From assembly GCA_035518875.1 (NCBI GenBank), contig DATIXD010000296.1, forward strand, positions 1 to 10,650: DNA of 10,650 nt, given 5' to 3'. Positions within the stretch are counted from its first letter, which is position 1, and each line of letters opens with the position of its first letter. The notes under the pieces are model-generated. The model made no database searches, was not told where the DNA came from, and was given only the letters and a program-made list of their open reading frames with translations. The position numbers and the translations under genes are program-made. This document shows positions 1 through 6,176 of this stretch, piece by piece. Source of the DNA: DATIXD01 sp035518875 (GTDB lineage Bacteria > Pseudomonadota > Gammaproteobacteria > Methylococcales > Methylococcaceae).

Positions 1-166
1 TAAGGCAAAGCTGAAAAAACTCAACGCTCAGGCGACCGCCCTGAAAATGGATTTGCACGACTTGGCCGAGGATTTGCCGACCGGTTGGGAGAAGATTCCC
101 GAGGTTGCCCAAAAGGCTTTCGAGGCATATCGACAGTTGGACGAATTTCGCAGGGCCAGCGCGTAG
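1..166 (+). CDS. CCE_0567-family small nif-associated protein (3' end only)
   Basis: This is the C-terminal 54 codons of an open frame that enters from the left edge and stops at TAG 164-166; the start lies outside the window. The visible peptide is charged and helical (KAKLKKLNAQATALKMDLHD, then LAEDLPTGWEKIPEVAQKAF). I recognise it as the CCE_0567/DUF683 (Rop-like) family: short helical-hairpin proteins encoded in nif clusters, usually near nifX and the nif-specific ferredoxin. The family is described as metal-binding, but its function in nitrogen fixation is not settled. Its stop codon lies inside the Shine-Dalgarno of the next gene (TAGGAG, 164-169), so translation of fdxB is probably coupled to it. 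Family assignment rests on recalled similarity and on position before fdxB. Confidence 0.82.
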   Translation, partial: KAKLKKLNAQATALKMDLHDLAEDLPTGWEKIPEVAQKAFEAYRQLDEFRRASA

Positions 167-178
167 GAGTAAACAACC

Positions 179-484
179 ATGAGCGAATTTAGCGTGGTGC
201 TGCCCGGCGGCAAAGTCTGGGTTCCCCAATTCGTCGGCGAGATCGACCAGGAAAAATGCATCGGTTGCGGACGTTGCTACAAGGTGTGCGGCCGTGATGT
301 GCTGGAGATGGTCGGCATCGACGAGGACGGCGAAATGGTCAGGATGAGCGCCGACGAGGACGACGACGATGAGTACGACAAGAAGGTGATGTCCATCGCC
401 AATGTTACTAACTGTGTCGGTTGCGAAGCCTGCGCGAAGATTTGCCCCAAGCAGTGCTATACCCACGGGGCCATTGCCGCCTGA
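179..484 (+). CDS. fdxB: Ferredoxin III, nif-specific (2[4Fe-4S] type)
   Basis: A 101-residue ferredoxin with two cluster-binding motifs: C27-x2-C30-x2-C33-x3-C37 and C79-x2-C82-x2-C85-x3-C89-P. A ninth cysteine, C93, follows closely. The first motif ends in C-G rather than C-P. The motifs are separated by about 40 residues that include a very acidic stretch (residues 59-67, DEDDDDEYD), a layout typical of the nif-specific ferredoxin III family rather than of compact clostridial ferredoxins. The protein is cytoplasmic and is expected to carry low-potential electrons for nitrogenase or for FeMo-cofactor assembly; its exact partner is not shown by sequence. The start ATG has AGGAG at 165-169, within the end of the upstream gene, so the two are probably co-translated. 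nifQ follows after a 242-base gap filled by a repeat. Confidence 0.93.
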   Translation: MSEFSVVLPGGKVWVPQFVGEIDQEKCIGCGRCYKVCGRDVLEMVGIDEDGEMVRMSADEDDDDEYDKKVMSIANVTNCVGCEACAKICPKQCYTHGAIAA

Positions 485-566
485 GCGCTTGTGAAAAACC
501 TACTGCGCAACCCGATTCCGCTCCTGCGATGCTCAACGTACCTCCGTTGTACGCCTGCGCTTGTCA

Positions 567-589
567 TGCCGCACATTCCCTGTGCGGCA
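567..589. repeat. Perfect hairpin, 9-bp stem and 5-base loop
   Basis: TGCCGCACA (567-575) pairs perfectly with TGTGCGGCA (581-589) around the loop TTCCC. It sits inside the fdxB-nifQ intergenic element and is one of its two strongest stems. No T-run follows, so it is not a classical terminator by itself. Confidence 0.75.
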
Positions 590-611
590 CCCTCAGGGCG
601 GTTACGCCGTG

Positions 612-635
612 CAAATCGGCTGTCCTGCCGATTTG
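612..635. repeat. Perfect hairpin, 9-bp stem and 6-base loop
   Basis: CAAATCGGC (612-620) pairs perfectly with GCCGATTTG (627-635) around TGTCCT. It is the second strong stem of the fdxB-nifQ intergenic element and may protect or attenuate the transcript between the two genes. Confidence 0.75.
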
Positions 636-726
636 TCGGGACGGACTCGGGCCGCTCGTTACGGTTTTTTTATAACCTCTGATGTGGCTTGAATGATTCC
701 TTGACGAGAGTCGCCGAGTAGAACCC

Positions 727-1338
727 ATGTTGGCCAGAAACGACTATTTCAACTACGACCCGCTGATGGTCCACGCCCGCGATCCGCAAGACCCGGTAAC
801 GTTGACTTTCGCTTCCGCAATCGAACTGGCGCGCAGCTCCTCGCGGCTGCCGGGCCGCGGCGGCTTCGGGCTCGACTTGGCGGAGTTCAGCGCCCTGCTC
901 GATGCGTATTTCCCCGGCGCCCGCGGCGCGTATCTGACACCTGCATTCCGCGCCCGTCTGGCGGCCGGGACTCGCAGCAACGGTTTCGACGAGTTTGAGG
1001 ATTTGCTGAGCCTGCTCATGGCGTACCGCAGCGACGATAGCCGGCCGAGCCGCTGGCTGGCCCACGCCATCACCGCTTGCTGCATGGGCGAGGATCATCT
1101 TTGGCAGGACATGGGACTGCCGAATCGCCAGGCTTTGTCGGATCTTTTGGCTCGGCATTTTCCTGCGCTGTTCGCCAGAAACACCGGGGGCATGCGCTGG
1201 AAGAAGTTTTTCTACAAGCAACTTTGCGAGCGCAACGGCGCTTTCGTGTGCCGTTCGCCCAGCTGCGCGGAGTGCATCGAATACGCAAACTGTTTCGGAC
1301 CTGAGGAGGACCGCACATGGCAGCCGGTGAAGCGATAG
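727..1338 (+). CDS. nifQ: NifQ, molybdenum-donor protein for FeMo-cofactor synthesis
   Basis: A 203-residue protein with the NifQ cysteine signature near its C-terminus: C175-x4-C180-x2-C183-x5-C189. NifQ proteins bind a [Mo-3Fe-4S] cluster and pass molybdenum to the NifEN/NifH machinery that builds FeMo-co. The segment ACCMGEDHLWQDMGL (residues 117-131) matches the other conserved NifQ block, with H124 and neighbouring cysteines C118/C119. Length is normal for the family. The ATG at 727 has only a weak Shine-Dalgarno (GAGTAG); no better start is seen, and the next in-frame Met (residue 14) has none. The 3' end overlaps the next gene by 22 bases. The gene may be read from the fdxB transcript or from a promoter I could not identify; no GG-N10-GC motif was found just upstream. 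Confidence 0.94.
   Translation: MLARNDYFNYDPLMVHARDPQDPVTLTFASAIELARSSSRLPGRGGFGLDLAEFSALLDAYFPGARGAYLTPAFRARLAAGTRSNGFDEFEDLLSLLMAYRSDDSRPSRWLAHAITACCMGEDHLWQDMGLPNRQALSDLLARHFPALFARNTGGMRWKKFFYKQLCERNGAFVCRSPSCAECIEYANCFGPEEDRTWQPVKR
1303..1310 (+). promoter_or_regulatory. Strong Shine-Dalgarno deciding the ygfZ start
   Basis: GAGGAGGA lies six bases before the ATG at 1317, inside the end of nifQ. It supports this start even though it gives the protein an N-terminal extension of low-complexity sequence and makes the gene overlap nifQ. Confidence 0.8.
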
Positions 1339-2456
1339 CGGTGCAGGATTCCGGTCGGGGTGCTGCTCCGGCCTCAGGGCAGGAGGCCGGCCAGCCTCTT
1401 GAATGGCGGTTAGCCTTACAGCAGGCGGGTGCGCTTTTCGACGGCGCCCAGGTGAGCGGCTTTGGGGACGATGAAGCCGAGCGCCTCCAGGCGCTGTCCG
1501 GCGCTGTCATGGCGGACCTTTCCCATTTCGGGCTCATCGCCGTCGAGGGCCCGGACGCCCAGAAGTTTCTGGCCAGTCTATTCACCGGGGACGTGCGCCT
1601 GGTATCCCCGAGTCAGGGTCAGTTCACCAGCTGGTGTGACGGCAAAGGACGCATGCTGACGACGTTCTGGCTGTTCATGCGCGGCGAAGCCTATTATCTG
1701 CTGCTGCCCATGGAACTACTGCCATCGACCCTGGCGCGACTGCGTCAATTCCTGTTGCGCAGCAAAACCAAAATCACCGATGCAAGCACCGACTTGGTGC
1801 GTTTGGGTTTGTCGGGTGCTGGTTTGGAGGCGCGATTGGCCGCGGTCCTGGGCGGGCAACCACCGATGACGCGGGGGGAAACCCGCGAATACAACGGCTG
1901 TACCCTGGTGGCGCTGCCCGGCGCTGAACAGCCCCGCTGGCTTGCCGTCGGCCCCGCAGAGCACATCAAGGCCTTGTGGGATGGCGTGCAGCCAGGAACC
2001 CTGCCTGTTGGGGAAGCGGCATGGGCCTTGCTTGATATAGTTGCCCATATCCCCTTCTTGCATTCTCCAACCAGCGGCGAGTTCGTGCCGCAGATGTTGA
2101 ACCTCGAGGCGTTAGGCGGTTTGTGTTTTACCAAGGGCTGTTATCCGGGTCAGGAGGTCGTCGCCCGCCTGCAATACCGGGGTCAGCTCAAACGCCGTTT
2201 GTATCTGGCCTACCTCGACAGCGACCAGATCCCCTCGCCGGGCGAGAAGCTTTACGGCGGGAATAGTGCGGAGAGCGTCGGCATGGTGATATCCGCTGCG
2301 CCCTGCCAGACAGGAAAGGTCGCTTTGCTGGCGGTGGTCGTCATCGAGCAGAAAGCGCTGGGTGACATCCATCTGCAGGACTTGCAGGGTCCCCGGCTGG
2401 ATTTCCAGGAGCAGGACATTCCCGTGCACGCCGGATCCATCAATCAGCATCGTTAA
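1317..2456 (+). CDS. ygfZ: YgfZ/GcvT-like folate-binding protein, Fe-S cluster maintenance
   Basis: A 379-residue protein of the YgfZ/GcvT fold. The family signature K-G-C-[FY]-x-G-Q-E is present as KGCYPGQE (273-280), with the essential cysteine at C275, and the GcvT-like N-terminal part is visible around residues 60-160 (for example DLSHFGLIAVEGPDAQKFL). YgfZ binds tetrahydrofolate and is needed for full activity of certain Fe-S enzymes in E. coli, such as the methylthiolase MiaB; it acts in the cytoplasm. The protein is longer than E. coli YgfZ (326 residues), mostly through about 30 extra Ala/Gly/Gln-rich residues at the N-terminus. The gene overlaps nifQ by 22 bases and is followed 12 bases later by apaG, suggesting one transcript. 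A role in supporting Fe-S proteins of nitrogen fixation is inference from position only. Confidence 0.88.
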   Translation: MAAGEAIAVQDSGRGAAPASGQEAGQPLEWRLALQQAGALFDGAQVSGFGDDEAERLQALSGAVMADLSHFGLIAVEGPDAQKFLASLFTGDVRLVSPSQGQFTSWCDGKGRMLTTFWLFMRGEAYYLLLPMELLPSTLARLRQFLLRSKTKITDASTDLVRLGLSGAGLEARLAAVLGGQPPMTRGETREYNGCTLVALPGAEQPRWLAVGPAEHIKALWDGVQPGTLPVGEAAWALLDIVAHIPFLHSPTSGEFVPQMLNLEALGGLCFTKGCYPGQEVVARLQYRGQLKRRLYLAYLDSDQIPSPGEKLYGGNSAESVGMVISAAPCQTGKVALLAVVVIEQKALGDIHLQDLQGPRLDFQEQDIPVHAGSINQHR

Positions 2457-2468
2457 AGGGGCAAACCC

Positions 2469-2849
2469 ATGAGGCGCAAGTCGCGCGAACTTAAGGTCAA
2501 AGTCAAAGCCGTTTATCTGGGCGAGCAGTCTCATCCCGAAGCGGATCGCTACACCTTTGCCTACACCGTGACCATGGAAAATACCGGCACGGTGGCGGCC
2601 AAACTGCTGGGCCGGCGTTGGGTCATCACCGATGCCAATGGCAAGGTGATGGAGGTCGTGGGTGAGGGTGTGGTCGGCGAGCATCCCTATTTGCGGCCCG
2701 GCGAAGCCTACGAATATACCAGCGCGGCGACGATCGAAACCCCGGTAGGCAGCATGCACGGCAGCTACCAGCTGATCGCCGATGACGGCGTGCCCTTCGA
2801 GGCGCCGATCGCCGCATTCAGTCTCGCCATCCCGCGTCGGTTGCATTGA
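2469..2849 (+). CDS. apaG: ApaG domain protein
   Basis: A 126-residue ApaG protein. The conserved core is clear: YLGEQSHPEADRYTFAYTVT (residues 16-35), ITDANGKV (53-60), the glycine motif GEGVVG (65-70), LRPGEAYEYTS (75-85), TPVGSMHGSY (91-100), and the C-terminal FEAPI...LAIPRRLH block. The fold is a fibronectin-III-like beta sandwich. In enterobacteria the gene lies with ksgA and apaH and has been linked to cobalt/magnesium resistance and Ap4A-related phenotypes, but its biochemical role is unclear. Here it is placed differently, between ygfZ and ald. The start has AAAGGGG eight bases upstream (2455-2461). The stop TGA shares one base with the ald ATG (TGATG), indicating translational coupling. 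Confidence 0.95.
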   Translation: MRRKSRELKVKVKAVYLGEQSHPEADRYTFAYTVTMENTGTVAAKLLGRRWVITDANGKVMEVVGEGVVGEHPYLRPGEAYEYTSAATIETPVGSMHGSYQLIADDGVPFEAPIAAFSLAIPRRLH

Positions 2850-3955
2850 TGAAAATCGGCATACCCAAAGAAGTCAAAGACAACGAGGGCCGCGTCGCCC
2901 TGACGCCTGCCGGCGCCGCCAGCCTGGTCCGGCTTGGGCATCAAATCTGGATACAGGAAGGGGCCGGTCTGGGCTCGGGTTTCTCCGATGCCGATTATTC
3001 AAAGGCGGGTGCCCGAATCTGTAAGGTGGAAGAAGCCTGGGACGCCGACCTGGTTGTCAAGGTAAAAGAGCCCCTGGAGAGTGAATACGGATATCTGAAG
3101 AATCAGTTGCTGTTTACCTATCTCCACCTGGCGGGAGTGCCCCGTTCCCTGACCGAAGCCCTATTGGAAGGAAAAACCAGCGCTATCGCCTACGAAACCT
3201 TGGAAGATTCGTCGGGCCGCCTGCCTTTGTTGGCGCCGATGAGTGCGGTGGCCGGGAACATGGCGGCCCTGGTCGGGGCGCAGTACCTGGCGCGCAGCCA
3301 TGGCGGCAAGGGCGTGCAATTGGGTGAGGTGTTGGGGGTTCGCCACGGCAAGGTGTTGATCATCGGCGACGGCGTGGTCGGCGCTCACGCGGCAAGAAGT
3401 GCGAGAGGTCTGGGCGCGAAGGTCGTCGTCGCCGGTCTGGATGCGGAGAAAGGCGCGAGCATGCGGCGCGAAATCGCCGGCGACCTCGAGTTTTTTCTCT
3501 CAGAACCCGAAGCGCTCGCCCGTCATGTGGCGGATTCGGACCTGGTGGTGGGCGCAGTGCTCAGGAAGGGTGCCAAAGCCGATTACGTCGTGACGGAAAC
3601 GATGGTGCGGTCCATGCGGCCTGGTTCCGTGGTCGTCGACGTCAGCATTGACCAGGGCGGCTGCATCGAAACCTCCAGGCCGACGTCCCATTCCGATCCC
3701 GTTTACGAACTGCACGGCGTGACCCACTACTGCGTGACCAACATGCCCGGCGCTTATCCCCGTACCTCGACCCTGGCGCTCACCGAAGCGACCCTGCCGT
3801 ATGTGACCAAGCTGGCGGAGAAGGGGCTGGATACCCTGCGGGAAGACCAGGGCTTCAGCCGGGCAGTGAACACCCATGGGGGCTATCTCACCTGCCTGCC
3901 GGCGGCTGAGGCGCTGGGGATGACGGATCGCTACCAAGACTTCGCGGCGATCTAG
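2849..3955 (+). CDS. ald: Alanine dehydrogenase
   Basis: A 368-residue alanine dehydrogenase, which interconverts L-alanine with pyruvate plus ammonium using a nicotinamide cofactor. Family residues are present: R15 (NEGRVALTP), K73 (KVKEP), H93 (FTYLHLAG) and D268 (VSIDQGGCIETS), with the Rossmann motif GDGVVG at 173-178 and NMPGAYPRTST at 298-308. I chose the ATG at 2849 because it overlaps the apaG stop (TGATG) and gives the normal N-terminus MKIGIPKE; a TTG one codon earlier is less likely. No strong Shine-Dalgarno is present, which fits coupling to apaG. One oddity: the acidic residue expected at the end of the second Rossmann strand (D198 in M. tuberculosis Ald) aligns with G196, with an Asp two residues later. 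In methanotrophs Ald is a known route of ammonium assimilation, which fits the nif surroundings. Confidence 0.93.
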   Translation: MKIGIPKEVKDNEGRVALTPAGAASLVRLGHQIWIQEGAGLGSGFSDADYSKAGARICKVEEAWDADLVVKVKEPLESEYGYLKNQLLFTYLHLAGVPRSLTEALLEGKTSAIAYETLEDSSGRLPLLAPMSAVAGNMAALVGAQYLARSHGGKGVQLGEVLGVRHGKVLIIGDGVVGAHAARSARGLGAKVVVAGLDAEKGASMRREIAGDLEFFLSEPEALARHVADSDLVVGAVLRKGAKADYVVTETMVRSMRPGSVVVDVSIDQGGCIETSRPTSHSDPVYELHGVTHYCVTNMPGAYPRTSTLALTEATLPYVTKLAEKGLDTLREDQGFSRAVNTHGGYLTCLPAAEALGMTDRYQDFAAI

Positions 3956-3966
3956 ATTGGCCTACG

Positions 3967-4017
3967 CACACAGGCCCATTGGAACGCTTGGCCGGATTCC
4001 GGAAATCCGGCTGTGTG
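3967..4017. promoter_or_regulatory. Nested inverted repeats between ald and clpP
   Basis: Two perfect inverted repeats are nested: an outer arm CACACAG (3967-3973) with CTGTGTG (4011-4017), and an inner stem GCCGGATT (3991-3998) with AATCCGGC (4004-4011) around a five-base loop; C4011 is shared, so the full structure needs a one-base compromise. It ends 20 bases before the clpP start. There is no T-run, so it is not a standard terminator; it could be an mRNA structure at the ald 3' end or in the clpP leader, or a protein-binding site. Confidence 0.5.
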
Positions 4018-4037
4018 AATCCTGAACAATTGAAAAC

Positions 4038-4688
4038 ATGAACATATTGACCGATCGACACAGAAACCAATGGGACACCCGGGCTGCGGGCGGTCTGGTT
4101 CCCATTGTCATCGAACAGTCCGCGCGGGGCGAAAGGGCGTTCGATATCTACTCGCGGCTGCTCAAGGAGCGCGTCATCTTCCTCGTGGGCCAGGTCGAAG
4201 ACTATATGGCGAACCTGGTGATCGCCCAGATGCTGTTCCTGGAATCGGAAAACCCCGACAAGGACATTCACCTTTACATCAATTCACCCGGCGGGCTGGT
4301 GACCGCCGGTCTGGCGATCTATGACACGATGCAGTTCATCAAGCCGGACGTCAGCACCTTGTGCATTGGCCAGGCCGCCAGCATGGGAGCTTTGCTGCTG
4401 GCCGGTGGCAGCGCCGGCAAGCGCCATTCTCTGCCGCATTCACGGGTGATGATTCACCAGCCTCTGGGTGGTTTCCAGGGCCAGGCCAGTGACATCGATA
4501 TTCACGCCCGGGAGATTCTGGCCGTCCGTGGCCGACTGAACAAGATTCTCGCCCATCATACCGGGCAGCCACTGGAGAAAATTGAGGTCGATACCGACCG
4601 CGATAACTTCATGAGCGGCGAGGATGCCGCGAACTACGGTTTGATCGACAAAGTGCTGACCAAGCGTGATGCGCCAACGGCCGTCTAA
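4038..4688 (+). CDS. clpP: ClpP, proteolytic subunit of ATP-dependent Clp protease
   Basis: A 216-residue ClpP serine peptidase. The catalytic triad is intact and spaced as in E. coli: S115 in GQAASMGALLL, H140 in RVMIHQPLGG, and D189 in DTDRDNFMS. The segment YINSPGG (80-86) is the oxyanion-strand signature. ClpP forms a double heptameric cytoplasmic barrel that degrades proteins fed by ClpX or ClpA. The N-terminus is slightly long before the conserved LVPIVIEQSARGERAFDIYS. The Shine-Dalgarno before ATG 4038 is poor, though the leader is AT-rich. clpX follows after 59 bases. In many gammaproteobacteria tig lies directly upstream; here ald does. Whether this is the only clpP of the genome or an extra, nif-linked copy cannot be told from the window. 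Confidence 0.97.
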   Translation: MNILTDRHRNQWDTRAAGGLVPIVIEQSARGERAFDIYSRLLKERVIFLVGQVEDYMANLVIAQMLFLESENPDKDIHLYINSPGGLVTAGLAIYDTMQFIKPDVSTLCIGQAASMGALLLAGGSAGKRHSLPHSRVMIHQPLGGFQGQASDIDIHAREILAVRGRLNKILAHHTGQPLEKIEVDTDRDNFMSGEDAANYGLIDKVLTKRDAPTAV

Positions 4689-4747
4689 TTGGCACAGACG
4701 GTGAGCCAACTCCGGGTTTTTAACTGTGGAAGCAAGGGGTAAGAACG

Positions 4748-6019
4748 ATGAGTGACGAAAGAAGCGGCAAAGATTCGGGCGGGAAAACGCTTTACTGCTC
4801 CTTCTGCGGTAAGAGCCAGCATGAGGTCCAAAAGCTGATTGCAGGACCTGCGGTTTTCGTATGCGACGAATGCGTCGAATTGTGCAACGACATCATTCGC
4901 GAAGAATTGGACGGTAAAGCCTCCGAGTCGCTGAACAAACTGCCCAAGCCGAAGGAGATCAAGGGAATTCTGGATGAATACGTCATCGGCCAGGAAAATG
5001 CCAAGCGCATTCTGGCGGTTGCCGTCTACAACCATTACAAGCGGCTTCGTGCCCACAACAAGAAAAACGACATCGAACTGGCCAAGAGCAATATTCTGCT
5101 GATCGGACCCACCGGCTCGGGGAAAACGCTGTTGGCAGAAACCCTGGCGCGGGTCTTGGATGTGCCGTTCACGATCGCCGATGCGACCACGCTCACGGAA
5201 GCCGGTTATGTCGGCGAGGACGTGGAGAACATCATCCAGAAAATCCTGCAAAAATGCGATTACGATGTCGAGAAGGCAGAATCCGGCATCGTCTATATCG
5301 ATGAGATCGATAAGATCTCACGGAAGTCGGACAACCCTTCCATCACCCGCGACGTTTCCGGCGAAGGTGTGCAGCAGGCCCTGCTCAAACTGATTGAGGG
5401 CACCATAGCTTCGGTGCCGCCCCAGGGGGGACGCAAGCATCCCCAGCAGGAGTTCCTGCAGGTGAATACGGCGAACATCCTGTTCATATGCGGCGGTGCC
5501 TTCGCAGGCCTCGACAAAACCATCCGTGCGCGCTCCGAAAAAAGTGGCATCGGATTTTCCGCCGAGGTGAGAAGCAAGGATGAGCGCAGCAACGTGGGTG
5601 AAGTGCTGGCGGGGGTCGAAGCCGAGGATTTGATCCGCTACGGCCTGATCCCGGAGTTTGTCGGCCGTCTGCCGGTAGTGGCCACCCTCGAAGAGCTCGA
5701 TCAGGAGGCTTTGGTCAAGATCCTCACCGAGCCGAAGAATGCTTTGGTCAAGCAATACAAAAAACTCTTCGAAATGGAGGGTTGCGAGCTCGAATTTCGC
5801 TCGGACGCGCTGTTTCTCATCGCACAGCGGGCGTTGGAGCGGAAAACCGGCGCGCGGGGTTTGCGGACCATTATCGAACATGCCCTGCTCGACACGATGT
5901 ATGAATTGCCGTCCACGGAGCATATTGCCAAGGTCGTCGTCGATGAGAACGTGGTCACGGGCGAGGCCCTGCCTTACCTCATCTATCAAGACGAAGACCA
6001 GCAGTGCGTATGCGCTTAA
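4748..6019 (+). CDS. clpX: ClpX, AAA+ unfoldase of Clp protease
   Basis: A complete 423-residue ClpX. It has the N-terminal zinc-binding domain (C17-x2-C20-x18-C39-x2-C42), Walker A GPTGSGKT (120-127), pore loop GYVG (153-156), Walker B IVYIDE (181-186), the RKH pore loop (229-231), the IGF loop that docks on ClpP (268-270), and sensor 2 GARGLR (368-373). It unfolds substrate proteins with ATP and delivers them to ClpP in the cytoplasm. The start at 4748 has AAGGGG at 4734-4739. It lies 59 bases after clpP and is probably cotranscribed with it. In Azotobacter vinelandii a second ClpX (ClpX2), encoded next to nifF in the nif cluster, controls levels of NifB and NifEN; this clpX is also in a nif neighbourhood, but with its own clpP and lon. 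Sequence alone does not separate a housekeeping from a dedicated role. Confidence 0.97.
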   Translation: MSDERSGKDSGGKTLYCSFCGKSQHEVQKLIAGPAVFVCDECVELCNDIIREELDGKASESLNKLPKPKEIKGILDEYVIGQENAKRILAVAVYNHYKRLRAHNKKNDIELAKSNILLIGPTGSGKTLLAETLARVLDVPFTIADATTLTEAGYVGEDVENIIQKILQKCDYDVEKAESGIVYIDEIDKISRKSDNPSITRDVSGEGVQQALLKLIEGTIASVPPQGGRKHPQQEFLQVNTANILFICGGAFAGLDKTIRARSEKSGIGFSAEVRSKDERSNVGEVLAGVEAEDLIRYGLIPEFVGRLPVVATLEELDQEALVKILTEPKNALVKQYKKLFEMEGCELEFRSDALFLIAQRALERKTGARGLRTIIEHALLDTMYELPSTEHIAKVVVDENVVTGEALPYLIYQDEDQQCVCA

Positions 6020-6048
6020 GTCACGTCGGTCAGCATCGCCGAAAACGC

Positions 6049-6076
6049 CTTGCGCATACCGAATCGGTCGCCTATT
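6049..6076 (+). promoter_or_regulatory. Possible heat-shock (sigma-32-like) promoter for lon
   Basis: CTTGCG at 6049-6054 and CGCCTATT ending at 6076 are separated by roughly the 13-15 bases found between the -35 (CTTGAA) and -10 (CCCCAT-T) elements of sigma-32 promoters. Match is partial. lon is heat-shock induced in many proteobacteria, and the 153-base gap after clpX leaves room for its own promoter. Low confidence. Confidence 0.22.
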
Positions 6077-6116
6077 CCCGCGCAGTCCGGTCCGTCTGCC
6101 GTTGGGCGGAGGCGGC

Positions 6117-6176
6117 ATGATTGAGCTCATAGAGATCAATACATTCTTTGCTCACTACCGAAGGCTTTCACCATGA
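6117..6176 (+). CDS. Putative 19-residue leader peptide overlapping the lon start
   Basis: A short open frame begins at ATG 6117, four bases after a good Shine-Dalgarno (GGAGG, 6108-6112), and reads MIELIEINTFF... for 19 residues to TGA 6174-6176. That stop overlaps the lon ATG as ATGA (6173-6176), the classic arrangement for translational coupling. The ribosome-binding site and first base of the start lie within a small stem-loop (TGCCG 6097-6101 with CGGCA 6113-6117). The peptide resembles nothing I know. It may be a real upstream ORF tuning lon translation, or a chance frame. Confidence 0.35.
   Translation: MIELIEINTFFAHYRRLSP

Larger units (their letters stand above)
491..671. repeat. 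Palindrome-rich intergenic repeat element between fdxB and nifQ
   Basis: Almost all of the 242-base gap between fdxB and nifQ is made of short palindromes: CGTAC/GTACG around 530-555, a 9-bp perfect stem at 567-575/581-589, CCC-TCA-GGG at 590-598, GGCG/CGCC at 597-608, and a 9-bp perfect stem at 612-620/627-635. The edges carry a short inverted pair, AAAAACC (494-500) and GGTTTTT (663-669), so the unit looks like a bounded, non-coding mobile or REP-like repeat. The T-run at 665-671 could also end fdxB transcripts. Two small open frames crossing it look like artefacts of the repeat. Copy number elsewhere in the genome cannot be seen here. Confidence 0.55.

Noticed and set aside
421..682. Two overlapping plus-strand open frames (84 and 63 codons) between fdxB and nifQ
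   Set aside because: They lie in different frames over the palindromic repeat, one starts inside fdxB, and they show no domain; artefacts of the repeat.
670..1221. 183-codon minus-strand frame opposite nifQ
   Set aside because: It is antisense to a well-supported nifQ with an intact cysteine motif and has no recognisable domain.
2112..2846. 244-codon minus-strand frame opposite ygfZ/apaG
   Set aside because: Antisense shadow of two recognisable genes in GC-rich DNA.
2846..2848. TTG as start codon of ald
   Set aside because: The next codon is ATG, it overlaps the apaG stop in the usual coupled way and gives the standard MKIGIPKE N-terminus.
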